A stretch of 64,000 nt of DNA from Dyadobacter sp. CY356 (GCF_021440195.1 NZ_JAJTSZ010000007.1:248001-312000), one strand, 5' to 3'; numbered from the stretch's first letter, positions 44,945 through 55,018 are shown. Numbers and translations: made by a program. The notes: generated from the letters alone by a model not told the origin.

Positions 44945-47503
44945 ATGTCTTCGAAAAGAAACAGATCATTTACAAAGTCTGTAAAAGGCAAAGTGCTTTT
45001 GGGCTTCTTCGTGGCCGCCATTGCACTGGGATCTTCATGGATTGTCAGTAAAATCGCTTTCGAAAATATGCTGGAAAAGCTGGAAATCCTTTCTACTCCC
45101 AGTGAAAAATTACGGATTGTCAATAAGGTCTTCAAAGACATTCTTTTACTTGATCAACTACAAAATGCCAGGCCACTTCCTGAAAAAGAAGATTCGGTAA
45201 GGCAGCAGTTTTTACACCAGTCAGCACAGCTGATCAGTACGCTGGATACGTTAAGTTTCTTTTGTCGTGATACACCGTTGCAGGTTATACGTATTGACTC
45301 GATGAAAAGTATCCTCATCGCCAGGGATAGCATTTATAGTGATTATGTCAGAGTTAGGTCGAAACTGGTAAATAATAAAGCACTCTCAGAAGAAGTCAGT
45401 AGCATTTCAGGGCTTATTACCACCAAGAAAAGAAAGAGACCGGACAGCACCGTCATTACTACGGAGAGAAGAACAACTACAACAACTGTTTACACGGAGC
45501 CCGTGGTTTCCTCAGCTCCCGAAGAAAAAAAGGGATTTTTCAACCGGGTTTTTAACAAAAAAGTAAAAACCCCACCTCCTGCCCCGCTACCCAAAGTGAT
45601 CAGAAAAGAAGAAGTTACTTCCCATATTGATACGCTTAAAGTGGCCAGGGAAGACAGCACTATTGAACAAGTAGGAGTGGCAGTGCAGGCTATTGAAAAA
45701 TCACAACGCGCACGTACCGATCGTTTTGTGAACCGGGAACATGAGCTGACCACGGCCGGGAATGCACTTGTAGGGCAGTTGCGGAGTGTGATGCAGGAGG
45801 TAGAAGGAGAAATTGTTCGCCAGGCCAGTATGGATGGTTTGCAAACCCAAAATATGGTTGGAGAAAGTATCAACCAGATCGAATACATCATGATCGGATT
45901 TTTCTTCCTTACTGCCCTACTGGCTTATTTTATTTTCACAGATATTACCAGAAGCAGCAAATACCGCTATGCTTTGGAAGAGGCAAAAGAAGAAGCCGAA
46001 TATCACAGCATGGCAAAACAACGATTTTTATCCAACATGAGCCATGAAATCAGGACGCCGCTGCAATCGATCATAGGTTATGCCGAGGCTTTAAAAAAAG
46101 AAGAAAAACCAAAAAAGGAAGATCTGGAAACGCTCCATTCAGCATCAGAGCATTTACTTTATCTGGTAAATGAAGTGCTGGATTACAGCCGGATCATTTC
46201 TGACCAGTTCACTTTTGAAGAAAGAAATTTTGCAATAACACCCTTGCTAAACGAAGTCGTGAAAATGTTGGGGCCGACAGCCACTTCCAAATCGCTGGTT
46301 TTGTCTTTGGAAAATACACTTGGCAATGAGGTGTATCTGAAGGGAGATCCTTTCAGGCTTCGCCAGATTTTATATAATCTACTGACAAATGCCATCAAAT
46401 TCACAGAAAAAGGCCAGGTAGTATTAAGAGTTTCACACACTGAAATAAAAAATAATATTGCTGTGAAGTTTGAAGTCGAAGATTCCGGAATCGGATTGTC
46501 AAAAGAACAGTTGAGCCGGGTTTTCAATCAATTTGAACAGGCGGATCCTTCCATTGCCCGTCGTTTCGGCGGAACTGGTTTGGGGTTGAGTATTGTAAAA
46601 GCGCTGGTTGATGCGATGGGCGGGACTATTGAAGTTAACAGTACTTTGAATAAAGGGACCACATTTACAGTCAATACAGAGTTCCTCACAGGTGAAATCC
46701 CTTCCGGGGTCAACGACCAGTCCTCAGAAAAAAATTACAATATAACCGGCAAGGTCTGGCTTGTGGATGATGATGCCTTCATCTTGAAATGGTGTGCTTC
46801 GGTTTTGGAAACACATCATGTCGCGCATGATTGTTTTTCTTCGGCCGAGGAAGTATTAGAAAAAGAGTGGGATGAAGAAGTTACCGTGGTGCTAACAGAT
46901 ATGCGAATGCCTGGCCTGAACGGTGCCGAATTATGTCAGCAATTAAGAAAAGTAGCTTCAAAATCGGTAAAGATTTATGTATTGACTGCCCAGGCTTTGC
47001 CGGAAGAACAGAGCAAACTTTTAGAAATGGGATTTGACGGGATTTTGATGAAGCCATTTCATTCCACTGAAATTCTGGATTTGTTGCAGGCAAATTCCGA
47101 TAATCAGCCAGCAAAAATCCCGGCCAGCTTGGCCATTGAAAATCCCGAAAAACTTTCAAATGCACCTGATTTCAGTGTACTTGAAGAAATGACTTTTGGC
47201 GATGAAACATTATTAAAAGAAATTCTTGAACAATTCGTAAAAGATACCCGAAATGATTTGTCTGATTTAAAAGAATCCATTTCGGTGCATAATACTGAAA
47301 AAATAACAGACATAGCGCATCGTTTATCTGGCCGGATCGGGCAAATTGGAGCACCTGAAATATCTGTTCAATTTAGAAAAATCGAAATTTCACTCAGGGA
47401 AAACCCGGAAAGCATGACAGCCTCCGAACTGAATAAAACAGTTGCAGAGGCTGATATATTAATTGAACAGATCGATGAAAAGATTTTGTCTTACTCGATA
47501 TGA
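44945..47503 (+). CDS. Hybrid histidine kinase with receiver and Hpt domains
   Basis: Kinase of 852 residues. Two membrane helices (about 18-40 and 313-332) enclose a sensor that includes a threonine-rich stretch, a proline patch and a basic amphipathic patch (KKGFFNRVFNKK). The cytoplasmic part has HisKA with His367 in SHEIRTP, HATPase (LLTNAIKFT, GTGLGLS), a receiver with Asp652 in TDMRMPG, and a C-terminal Hpt domain with His792 in AHRLSG. This allows a full phosphorelay in one protein. The likely end point is the convergent NtrC-type activator whose frame it overlaps by 13 bases. Confidence 0.92.
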   Translation: MSSKRNRSFTKSVKGKVLLGFFVAAIALGSSWIVSKIAFENMLEKLEILSTPSEKLRIVNKVFKDILLLDQLQNARPLPEKEDSVRQQFLHQSAQLISTLDTLSFFCRDTPLQVIRIDSMKSILIARDSIYSDYVRVRSKLVNNKALSEEVSSISGLITTKKRKRPDSTVITTERRTTTTTVYTEPVVSSAPEEKKGFFNRVFNKKVKTPPPAPLPKVIRKEEVTSHIDTLKVAREDSTIEQVGVAVQAIEKSQRARTDRFVNREHELTTAGNALVGQLRSVMQEVEGEIVRQASMDGLQTQNMVGESINQIEYIMIGFFFLTALLAYFIFTDITRSSKYRYALEEAKEEAEYHSMAKQRFLSNMSHEIRTPLQSIIGYAEALKKEEKPKKEDLETLHSASEHLLYLVNEVLDYSRIISDQFTFEERNFAITPLLNEVVKMLGPTATSKSLVLSLENTLGNEVYLKGDPFRLRQILYNLLTNAIKFTEKGQVVLRVSHTEIKNNIAVKFEVEDSGIGLSKEQLSRVFNQFEQADPSIARRFGGTGLGLSIVKALVDAMGGTIEVNSTLNKGTTFTVNTEFLTGEIPSGVNDQSSEKNYNITGKVWLVDDDAFILKWCASVLETHHVAHDCFSSAEEVLEKEWDEEVTVVLTDMRMPGLNGAELCQQLRKVASKSVKIYVLTAQALPEEQSKLLEMGFDGILMKPFHSTEILDLLQANSDNQPAKIPASLAIENPEKLSNAPDFSVLEEMTFGDETLLKEILEQFVKDTRNDLSDLKESISVHNTEKITDIAHRLSGRIGQIGAPEISVQFRKIEISLRENPESMTASELNKTVAEADILIEQIDEKILSYSI

Positions 47504-48855
47504 TACTTTTCAATTTTATAGTAAAGTGTTTTGCGGTCTATGTTCAGAAGCTTTGCGGCTTTGCTTTTGTTATAACGAACATCCTGCAACACCTTTTCAA
47601 TCATTTCCTTTTCATGCGTTTCCTGCAACAGTTTCAGGTCTGAGCCTCCGGGCAATTTCACCGGAGCAGCTGGCACAGCTTCCATAGAGGTGATCATTTC
47701 CTGCGGTAACGCTTTCAGATCAGCAATTTCATCTTTCGATAAAAGCACAAGTCTTTTAATCACATTATTCAGTTCACGCAAATTACCCGGCCAGTCATAT
47801 TTCAGGAAAATATCCATCACTTCTCTGGATATTTCACGAACATTTCTTCCTAATTCCTCATTGGCCTTATCAACAAAATGCTGAATGAAAACATCAATAT
47901 CCTCTCCTCTTTCACGTAACGCAGGAACCTGAATTTTAAATTCATTCAAACGGTGATAAAGATCCTCTCTAAAATCGCCGGTCTGGGAAATCAACATCAA
48001 ATCTTCATTGGTAGCAGCAATCAACCGCACATCCACCTTCACCGGATTTGTACTTCCAATCGGTACAACGATTCTTTCCTGCAAAGCACGAAGCAGTTTT
48101 ATCTGCACATCATAGCCAAGATTCCCAATTTCGTCCAGAAATAGTGTTCCTCCGTCAGCAGCCTCAAACTGACCAATTTTATCTTGCAAAGCACCAGTGA
48201 AAGCACCTTTTTTATGTCCAAAAAGTTCGCTTGCGGCAAGATCTTTTGAAAGTGAGCCACAGTCAATCGCCACAAAGGGACCATCGCTGCGTTTACTTAG
48301 TCTGTGAATGGATTTGGCAACATGCTCCTTTCCGGTCCCACTCTCGCCCTGAATTATGACCGACATATCCGTAGGTGCAACCAAACGGACGTACTCATAT
48401 AGTTGTTTCGAAATTTTGCTATTACCCTCAATAAAATCAAGCGATTGTTTTTCCGGCTTTTTTGTTGTTTTGACAGAAACAGTTTCTTTTCGATTCAGCG
48501 CCTCTTTCAGTACCATCAATAATTCTTCCGGATTGACAGGCTTTGTGATGTAATCAAACGCTCCGCTCTGCATGGCAGTCACTGCCGTTCTGATATCATT
48601 AAAACTGGTCATGATCAGTGCCGGCGTTCTGTTACCTTCCTCTCTAAGTGATTTCAAAAGATCCAGCGAGTTTCCGTCCGGCAGCCGGTAATCCAGCATC
48701 AGCACTGCATATTTATCTGCACCATTAGAACGTATTGCTTCCCTCGCTCCCGCTATTGTTGAGCAAACCTGCACTTCATGGCCATGCTTACCAAGAAAAT
48801 TACTTAGCAGTTTAGAAAATGTGGTATCGTCTTCAACAAGGAGCAAGTGAGCCAT
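47491..48855 (-). CDS. NtrC-family sigma-54-dependent response regulator
   Basis: Activator of 454 residues: receiver with Asp55 in MLDYRLPDG, a sigma-54 AAA+ domain with Walker A GESGTGKE (170-177), the GAFTGA loop (217-222) intact, Walker B LFLDEIG (238-244), and a Fis-type helix-turn-helix at the end (KAAKLLNIDRKTLYYKIE). All features needed to activate sigma-54 promoters are present. It faces the hybrid kinase and its C-terminal end overlaps that gene by 13 bases, so the two probably form a two-component pair. Confidence 0.93.
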   Translation of the reverse strand: MAHLLLVEDDTTFSKLLSNFLGKHGHEVQVCSTIAGAREAIRSNGADKYAVLMLDYRLPDGNSLDLLKSLREEGNRTPALIMTSFNDIRTAVTAMQSGAFDYITKPVNPEELLMVLKEALNRKETVSVKTTKKPEKQSLDFIEGNSKISKQLYEYVRLVAPTDMSVIIQGESGTGKEHVAKSIHRLSKRSDGPFVAIDCGSLSKDLAASELFGHKKGAFTGALQDKIGQFEAADGGTLFLDEIGNLGYDVQIKLLRALQERIVVPIGSTNPVKVDVRLIAATNEDLMLISQTGDFREDLYHRLNEFKIQVPALRERGEDIDVFIQHFVDKANEELGRNVREISREVMDIFLKYDWPGNLRELNNVIKRLVLLSKDEIADLKALPQEMITSMEAVPAAPVKLPGGSDLKLLQETHEKEMIEKVLQDVRYNKSKAAKLLNIDRKTLYYKIEKYHIE

Positions 48856-48927
48856 AAGGCAAAAAAGGATTAGATATTAAAAATTTCTTTATGTAACGAT
48901 TTGCGGAAATGCAAAATTGCAAAAATA

Positions 48928-48966
48928 AACGCCAAAAAGCCGGAGAATGTTCTGCTTTTCGGCGTT
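48928..48966 (-). terminator. Terminator after the small secreted protein gene
   Basis: AACGCCAAAAAGC and GCTTTTCGGCGTT pair over 12 of 13 bases. On the minus strand it follows the stop of the small gene at 48983; its T-run is weak. On the plus strand TTTT follows. Confidence 0.6.
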
Positions 48967-48982
48967 TTCTTTCTTAAAACGT

Positions 48983-49288
48983 TTATTCAACCTTCCTGCC
49001 GTCTTTATCCAGATTGATTTTCGACATTTCACTTCCTTTTTTTACGATGATTTCAAAAAACTGGGTCTTATCTGGTTTTGTGATCAGAAATGCCTCAGTA
49101 ATTTCCCATCCTGCATAGGCTCCGGCGGAGAGCGTGGATTTGATTGGTTCGGGTAAATCCTCCGGTTTTACAGACATTTTATCTTGTACTAAAACTTCTA
49201 CACGACAATTGGTCATAGCATCAGATTTCGTGATAGAAATCAGAGATACTATTGACAGAGCCATCATGGCCAATGTTAGTCTTTTCAT
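48983..49288 (-). CDS. Small secreted PepSY-like protein
   Basis: The start at ATG 49288, preceded by AGGA, gives 101 residues; a TTG eight codons upstream is less likely. A signal peptide runs to about residue 25. The body has alternating strands and helices like small PepSY-like domains that bind or inhibit proteases, but no single family is clear. The gene is alone and followed by a hairpin terminator. Confidence 0.7.
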   Translation of the reverse strand: MKRLTLAMMALSIVSLISITKSDAMTNCRVEVLVQDKMSVKPEDLPEPIKSTLSAGAYAGWEITEAFLITKPDKTQFFEIIVKKGSEMSKINLDKDGRKVE

Positions 49289-49547
49289 AATCCTGCGAGT
49301 TTTGTTTGACAAATTATTTCTGGAATTCTATTGTCATGACACTTCAATATTTAATCTACAACCCGTCATGATACAAATTTAGTTAGGCAAAACACTTAAT
49401 ATCAATCAGTTAAATAGCTATCTACAATTAACAATGTTGTAGCTTTCAAAAGTAAGTATTAAACATCGAAGAATTTATAAAATAAATTCGATATTCTGTT
49501 CGCATTTATTTTCGAAACTAACCGAACACGAATCATGACTATTTTAG

Positions 49548-49569
49548 AAAACAGAAAAAATTCTGTTTT
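49548..49569 (+). terminator. Orphan terminator 1
   Basis: AAAACAGAA and TTCTGTTTT form a nine-base-pair stem with a four-base loop, followed by further T. No plus-strand gene precedes it. Confidence 0.5.
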
Positions 49570-49787
49570 TTTTGACATGATCACTCATATAATTCCAAAT
49601 AATTTATATATTTACAACGAATTTTTTAAGCGAATACTTGTAGAACAAATATTACTTTTGATATTTTGAAATATAATTTCAATTCGCCGGATTATGTGTT
49701 GGATATTCATTAACATTAAATATTAAAAAATATTACATAAACTTTTACTCAACGTTATCTCAAAAATCTGTACTCTTTCGGTACGAG

Positions 49788-49845
49788 CATCAAAAATTAA
49801 ATCCAGGTATTACAATACCTGGATTTAATTTTTGATGTTTTTTTA
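49788..49845 (+). terminator. Orphan terminator 2, very strong
   Basis: The arms 49788-49811 and 49814-49837 are exact reverse complements over 24 bases with almost no loop, and a T-run follows. It is among the strongest hairpins in the window. Upstream, a TAnnTTTG match TACTTTTG lies at 49653-49660, so a short RNA of about 180 bases ending here is possible. Confidence 0.8.
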
Positions 49846-50439
49846 TGCCTTAACAGCCTGAAATAAAACACCTTTATTTCTTGTACAAAAAGGGTAAATT
49901 TTTTCTTTTTTCTTTTCCTTCAAAAACACTTCAATTCTTAAAATCCTTTCATTACATCTTCATTTTCACTTGAATGGGCATTCTGCTAAACCGCTAAATA
50001 TTTTTTAAATAAAATAATCTAACTATGTGTTAGATAATTGTAGAAACTTTACTATGTTTATGATAGAATAAAGTGCTTAAAGAAATAACATTAGTTTGAC
50101 GTTCTGAATTAGTGATTTAATTGAAACAAGGCAATGAAATTTTACCCTGTATTGAAGTGATCAATGGCTTAAATATTGATTGTCAGATTTTAAGCCGTTG
50201 TAGTAACCTTACCCCACAACATGCTGCCGGTATCAGCTTACAACTTGCTGGCTTACAATCTGGTCTTGATTTATCAGCATCGGAACTCCACAATGATTAA
50301 AAAGGTACTAAAATTAGAAATTTAGAAGACAGAGAAAATTGACATGCATTCAAAATCAGGCACTATCAATATGATGGTAAGCGATTCTATGTGAGGTAAT
50401 AGCCTCGCTAATTGAATTGATTGACTCTTATCCCTGTCT

Positions 50440-51000
50440 TGACCCTATAACATTAAACATATTTCTCACCATACAATAGTACATAATATGAAAAACACAT
50501 CTTTGACATTTCCTCTGCCCCAACGACAGCATAGGTTTGACGAATGCTTTGGTAAACCCCAAATAGCAAAGTCATACGACTGCTGTTGCTTGCCGCTATG
50601 CTGATTTACAGCTAATTCGCAGCTCTGATTCTAATATAATATAAAAACACCCTGTTTAACTGTATTTGAACCGGACTGGAAGAGCTATGCCCTGATATCG
50701 CTATACCACCTTTGCTTTTACTAAATATTTCTCACTATATATAATATCATGAATACTACATCTCTTTTTCTCTCCCTGTATAAACGACAGCGAAATGCAC
50801 TCCATAAATAGGCAACAATAATATAGCCAATTTATGTAATCATTCTTACGCGCCATCCTGATTGCTGCTGATATGCGGCAATCAGTGAAACCTGTATTCC
50901 AGACTTGAACTCAGTTAAACTGTATTTAACAGGCGTAGACACGTTAGGACAATAATGCTTTTACTAAATTTTTCTCACTATAATTTTTTTGTCATGAAAC
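50440..51000 (+). repeat. Three degenerate tandem copies of a leader and start-codon module
   Basis: The cores TTTCTCACCAT, TTTCTCACTAT and TTTCTCACTAT (starting near 50462, 50729 and 50970) each stand 20-27 bases before an ATG (50488, 50749, 50994). Spacing is 261 and 245 bases. Copies one and two also share ACATCT after the ATG and a CGACAGC further on; the last ATG starts the T9SS surface protein. Confidence 0.6.
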
Positions 51001-54000
51001 GATTTTTTTACAAAAAACAAAACTTTCAAGATTGGATTTCTCCACTTTTAGCACTTCTGTTAATAGTTACTCTGGTCTCCCAAAATTCATATGCGCAGCT
51101 GTATGCCACTACTAACACGAGTGGAGTAAGCAGTAACAGGAATCAATTTTTATCAGACGAAAAATATATTCCGAACGGAACATCAGTCGTAACTCCAAAT
51201 GCTGCAACTGACGCAAATTATACTAATTTTGCCACACTAAACGCAAGCGGTCTTTCCGTAAATATTGGACCTGTAAATGTGTCCGTAGCAGGTAATTCTT
51301 TTATTGAAATGACGTTTCCCGGAACTTCACCAGTCATTCCAGCGGGTAAAACATCTTACATAAGAATTGACGCTCCTACTTTTACAGGTATAACGGTGGA
51401 TCTTTCAGATGTAGTAAATCTTTTAGACTTGCTCTCCAATGATCTTATAAAAGTATCTGTTCCGGGTGGTGGGGCAACTACTTCAACTCTGGTAAAAGAT
51501 GGCAGTGGAAATTTATTTCTGGCAGTCACACCAACAAATGCTTACAGTGCGATTCGTGTTACTCTTGATTATGAGGGTGTTGCCACACTAGGTTTTGGAA
51601 CTGCATCATTAAAAGTCTACTACGCATCTTATGAAAATGCCGTTAACTGTGGACTTCCAAAATACACAGATCTTGGAAAACTAGAATCTATCGCTTCTGT
51701 AACATTAAATAATACTGTTCTTAACCCGCAGTCTGCAATTGACAACAGTACAACAACTCACTCAACACTTGCATCAGGTTTGGTTGGCGCAGGTGTTGCT
51801 GAAACTATTTCCCAAACCGTATATTTAACCGGACCTTCGGCTGCGACTGATGAAGTAAAGGTTTTGTTATCATTACCAGGTACTGTTCTAACCGTAGGCG
51901 TTTTAGGTAGTGTACAAGTGCAGGCATTTAATGGCTCAACACCAGTGGGATCAAAAACTGCACTTTCATCACTCATCAATATCGGCCTTCTTACGACTAA
52001 TCAAGTTATTCCATTCTATTTTGCGCCTGGCGGAGCATTCGACAAAATTACAGTTTCTTACAGTGCTCTTCTTCCGGCAAACGTAATTAGTGGAGGTATC
52101 GAAATCTATGATATTCAGGCGGTTCCTGCAAAACCTACGTTAACCAAAAAACTGGTTTACATTTTCCCAAATACAACACCGGCAGTTACTGCTACTTCAA
52201 CAGGAAATAGTATTGTTTGGCAAGGAGCCTTACCAGCAACCACAGAAATTGGTACGGGTGGAGCTTTTCCAATAAGTGTTTCAACAAATGGTGACTACAT
52301 TGCTTTGGCAAAAAAAGGATCTTGCGTAAACTTGTCTGACTCTACAAAACTCAGAGTAATTGTTATCACCGACGCATCAGTAACAATTCCAAAAGGGATC
52401 TCTGGTAAACCATTAGCGACAGGTGGTTTTATTAAAGGAACCAGTGATGGCCATACCTTTACTTATACACAAACTGGCGCACCTACAGGCGTATCATTCG
52501 ACGGTAACACGGGTGCAGTTTCAGCTACAACTTTACCAACTGTGGCAGTCAAAACCACTTATCCTATTACGGTAACTATTCTGGAAAATGGTGTATCAAC
52601 AGGTTTAACTTTAACAAAAGATCTTGTTGTTTACCCAGCTCTTGTTGCCAACAACGGCGCACTGCCATTCGGTATTGAAAACACAGCGTATGGTGCATCC
52701 GCAATCCCGGCACCATCGGGTGGAAGCGGGGCAGCAAAAACTTATGCCGTAAATTCCGGAGCTTTACCAACAGGCCTTACATTGAACTCTGACGGTACCT
52801 TCTCAGGAACACCTACCACAGACGGCTCTTATAACTTTGTAGTTAGAATTACAGACACCGAATCCGGCGAGTTTATTGATCAGACATACAGTAATGTAAA
52901 AGTATATGACCAACTTGTTGCTAACCCAACTGCTCTCCCAAACAGCTACGAAGGTGCTCCTACGTATGGACTTGCTGCTGTTCCAGTACCTACCGGCGGA
53001 AGCGGTGAAACTGCCTCATATACTTATGCACTAACAGGCGGAACTCTTCCTCCGGGATTGACGATAAGCTCGGCTGGTGTAATATCCGGAACAACAACGA
53101 CACCAGGTACATATACCTTTACCATTTCGGTGACTGATCCAACATCATCACAAACTGTTCCACAGCCTTATACATTGATTGTAAGTCCTAAACTGTTACT
53201 TCCGGGAGGTACTTTCCCATCTACATCAATTAGTAGCTCTACCTATTCGAAAAATATCTCTTCTGCTACCAACGCTACAACAGGAACGGGAGCAGGTAGC
53301 GGTGGAAAAATCGGTGCTACCTTGGTTTATTCTTTAACTGCACCTACTTTCAGAGTAGCCGCTATTCCTACCGGTTTCACATTGGCTGCAAATGGCGACT
53401 TATCAGGAAATCCAACTGCTGCCGGTCAGGGTACCAATACCTTTACGGTTTTTGTAACAGATGGAGAACAAACTGCCCAAAATACCTACACGATTCTGAT
53501 CACAGGTGCGCTTCCGGTTACCCTAACCTCTTTCACCGCCACAAGAGAAGGCCAGACTGCCCAGTTGAAATGGTCAACAACGGAAGAGACTAATAGCGAC
53601 CGTTTTGAAATCGAAAGAAGCCAGAATGGTAAAAACTGGGATTTGATTGGAACCCAGAAATCCAATGGTGAAAGTACTTCACTGAAAAATTATACGTTTT
53701 CAGATGGAAAACCGCTGAATGGGGAAAACCTGTACCGTCTGAAAATGATTGATAGAGATGCAACTTTCGCATACAGCCGTATTCAATCATTGACCTTCGA
53801 ATCAAACCTTACAACGTCTTTCTACCCTAATCCGGTTGCTGAAAAACTGATCATCAAAACAGAGGATTTCAGCCTTGTGAAAACCGTCAAAATCTTTGAC
53901 GCAAACGGAAAAACGGTGTATCAGTCTTCGGCTTCACCAACCAGTGAAATCAATGTTCAAAACCTGTCAGCAGGTCTGTACATAGTTCAAATGGTAAGCA

Positions 54001-54041
54001 GAAGCGGAGCTGTAATTTCTCACAAAGTGATTAAGCAATAA
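50994..54041 (+). CDS. T9SS-secreted putative adhesin with Ig-like repeats
   Basis: A 1015-residue surface protein. ATG 50994 is chosen over the frame opening at 50955 because it is followed by a signal peptide (hydrophobic core SPLLALLLIVTL, ending SYAQ) and shares the leader of the copies upstream. The middle contains putative Ig (He_PIG) repeats such as LPTGLTLNSDGTFSGTP and LPPGLTISSAGVISGT. The last 80 residues are a type IX secretion sorting domain (SFYPNPVAEKL, LSAGLYIVQ). It is probably displayed on the surface for attachment. A strong terminator follows. Confidence 0.9.
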   Translation: MKRFFYKKQNFQDWISPLLALLLIVTLVSQNSYAQLYATTNTSGVSSNRNQFLSDEKYIPNGTSVVTPNAATDANYTNFATLNASGLSVNIGPVNVSVAGNSFIEMTFPGTSPVIPAGKTSYIRIDAPTFTGITVDLSDVVNLLDLLSNDLIKVSVPGGGATTSTLVKDGSGNLFLAVTPTNAYSAIRVTLDYEGVATLGFGTASLKVYYASYENAVNCGLPKYTDLGKLESIASVTLNNTVLNPQSAIDNSTTTHSTLASGLVGAGVAETISQTVYLTGPSAATDEVKVLLSLPGTVLTVGVLGSVQVQAFNGSTPVGSKTALSSLINIGLLTTNQVIPFYFAPGGAFDKITVSYSALLPANVISGGIEIYDIQAVPAKPTLTKKLVYIFPNTTPAVTATSTGNSIVWQGALPATTEIGTGGAFPISVSTNGDYIALAKKGSCVNLSDSTKLRVIVITDASVTIPKGISGKPLATGGFIKGTSDGHTFTYTQTGAPTGVSFDGNTGAVSATTLPTVAVKTTYPITVTILENGVSTGLTLTKDLVVYPALVANNGALPFGIENTAYGASAIPAPSGGSGAAKTYAVNSGALPTGLTLNSDGTFSGTPTTDGSYNFVVRITDTESGEFIDQTYSNVKVYDQLVANPTALPNSYEGAPTYGLAAVPVPTGGSGETASYTYALTGGTLPPGLTISSAGVISGTTTTPGTYTFTISVTDPTSSQTVPQPYTLIVSPKLLLPGGTFPSTSISSSTYSKNISSATNATTGTGAGSGGKIGATLVYSLTAPTFRVAAIPTGFTLAANGDLSGNPTAAGQGTNTFTVFVTDGEQTAQNTYTILITGALPVTLTSFTATREGQTAQLKWSTTEETNSDRFEIERSQNGKNWDLIGTQKSNGESTSLKNYTFSDGKPLNGENLYRLKMIDRDATFAYSRIQSLTFESNLTTSFYPNPVAEKLIIKTEDFSLVKTVKIFDANGKTVYQSSASPTSEINVQNLSAGLYIVQMVSRSGAVISHKVIKQ

Positions 54042-54067
54042 CTACGGAAGAACAATCAACATAGTAC

Positions 54068-54102
54068 AAAAAGCCTCTGAATTTATTTCAGGGGCTTTTT
54101 TG
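54068..54102 (+). terminator. Intrinsic terminator after the surface protein gene
   Basis: AAAAGCCTCTGAA pairs with TTCAGGGGCTTTT (one G-T), then a T-run. Confidence 0.85.
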
Positions 54103-54259
54103 CTTTTACAAGTAACTGATGATTACAAAATAGAACCATAATAAATAGTAAATAAATTATACCTTTTTTTTTAGCGATCGATCTAAAGACTAATTACAGG
54201 CGTAGGTTTTTCAAATAATCTTTTCGACGGGCGAAAGGAAATCGTAACCTTTAATTGCT

Positions 54260-54988
54260 ATGATCAAAAATAAAATTTCACAAAACGATTCTGAAAAGGA
54301 CGGTCAGAAATCAGTTCTGAACAGACGACTATTCTTACGTTCGGCAGGTGTTGCAACAGCGGTTGGTACACTCGCGATCGGAGCTTGTAAAAATGACGAT
54401 GATGACGTAGTCACTCCGGTTGATGGAACAACAGTTGATTTAGGTTCTGGTGATGTAGGAATTCTTAACTACGCTTACGCTCTGGAACAACTTGAAGCTG
54501 CATTTTACGAACAGGTTGTAAAAACTCCTTACACAGGAATCACTGCTGCTGAAACTACTCTTTTAACTGATATCCGCGATCACGAAGTGATCCACAGAGA
54601 TTTTTTCAAAGCCGCTCTTACAGCAGCCGCGCCTACTCAGATTATCCCTTCACTTGAAGTTGATTTTTCTAAAATAGATTTCACAAGCCGTGCCGCAGTT
54701 CTTGGAGCAGCAAAACTTTTTGAAGATACAGGCGTTGCAGCTTATAATGGAGCTGGCAAGTTTATCAAATCAGCAGATTATCTTTTGATAGCCGGAAAAA
54801 TTGTGTCGGTTGAAGCCCGTCATGCAGCTGCGATCAGTGATTTGCTAACACCAAAAACTGCTGATTTCGCAAGCGATACGCAGATCGATTCTAATGGTTT
54901 GGATAAAGCTACTGCTTCTGCAACAATTCTTGCAGCCGTTCAGCCTTACGTAAAAACCAAGATCAGCGGAGCTAACTTACCTAAATAA
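54260..54988 (+). CDS. Exported ferritin-like domain lipoprotein
   Basis: A 242-residue protein with a signal that carries RRLFLRS (Tat-like) and ends GAC, a lipobox. The body (about 65-235) is a four-helix ferritin-like fold of the desiccation-associated family (PF13668 type), with the paired ExxH-like helices YALEQLEAAFYEQ and DHEVIHRDFFK and then EDTGVAAY and EARHAA. Metal binding is probable but enzyme activity is unproven. A second ferritin-like gene follows 30 bases later. Confidence 0.88.
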   Translation: MIKNKISQNDSEKDGQKSVLNRRLFLRSAGVATAVGTLAIGACKNDDDDVVTPVDGTTVDLGSGDVGILNYAYALEQLEAAFYEQVVKTPYTGITAAETTLLTDIRDHEVIHRDFFKAALTAAAPTQIIPSLEVDFSKIDFTSRAAVLGAAKLFEDTGVAAYNGAGKFIKSADYLLIAGKIVSVEARHAAAISDLLTPKTADFASDTQIDSNGLDKATASATILAAVQPYVKTKISGANLPK

Positions 54989-55018
54989 TTTTCCAACAGA
55001 CTTCAACATTTGACCGAT

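Larger units (their letters stand above)
49313..50993. other. Long gene-free region with leader repeats and orphan terminators
   Basis: The longest gap in the window. The first part (to about 49850) holds two plus-strand terminators that follow no gene. The second part, from about 50440, carries two degenerate copies of a leader-plus-ATG module found before the large surface protein gene, with short open frames at 50488-50604 (38 codons) and 50749-50811 (20 codons). Other hairpins lie at 50166-50196 and 50858-50885. I see no protein gene of normal length. Confidence 0.65.

Noticed and set aside
50488..50604. The 38-codon frame as a real gene
   Set aside because: It ends quickly with no recognisable pattern and looks like a decayed copy of the downstream gene start.
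50440..51000. Leader repeats as an invertible phase-switch
   Set aside because: The copies are direct, not inverted, and no recombinase gene is nearby.
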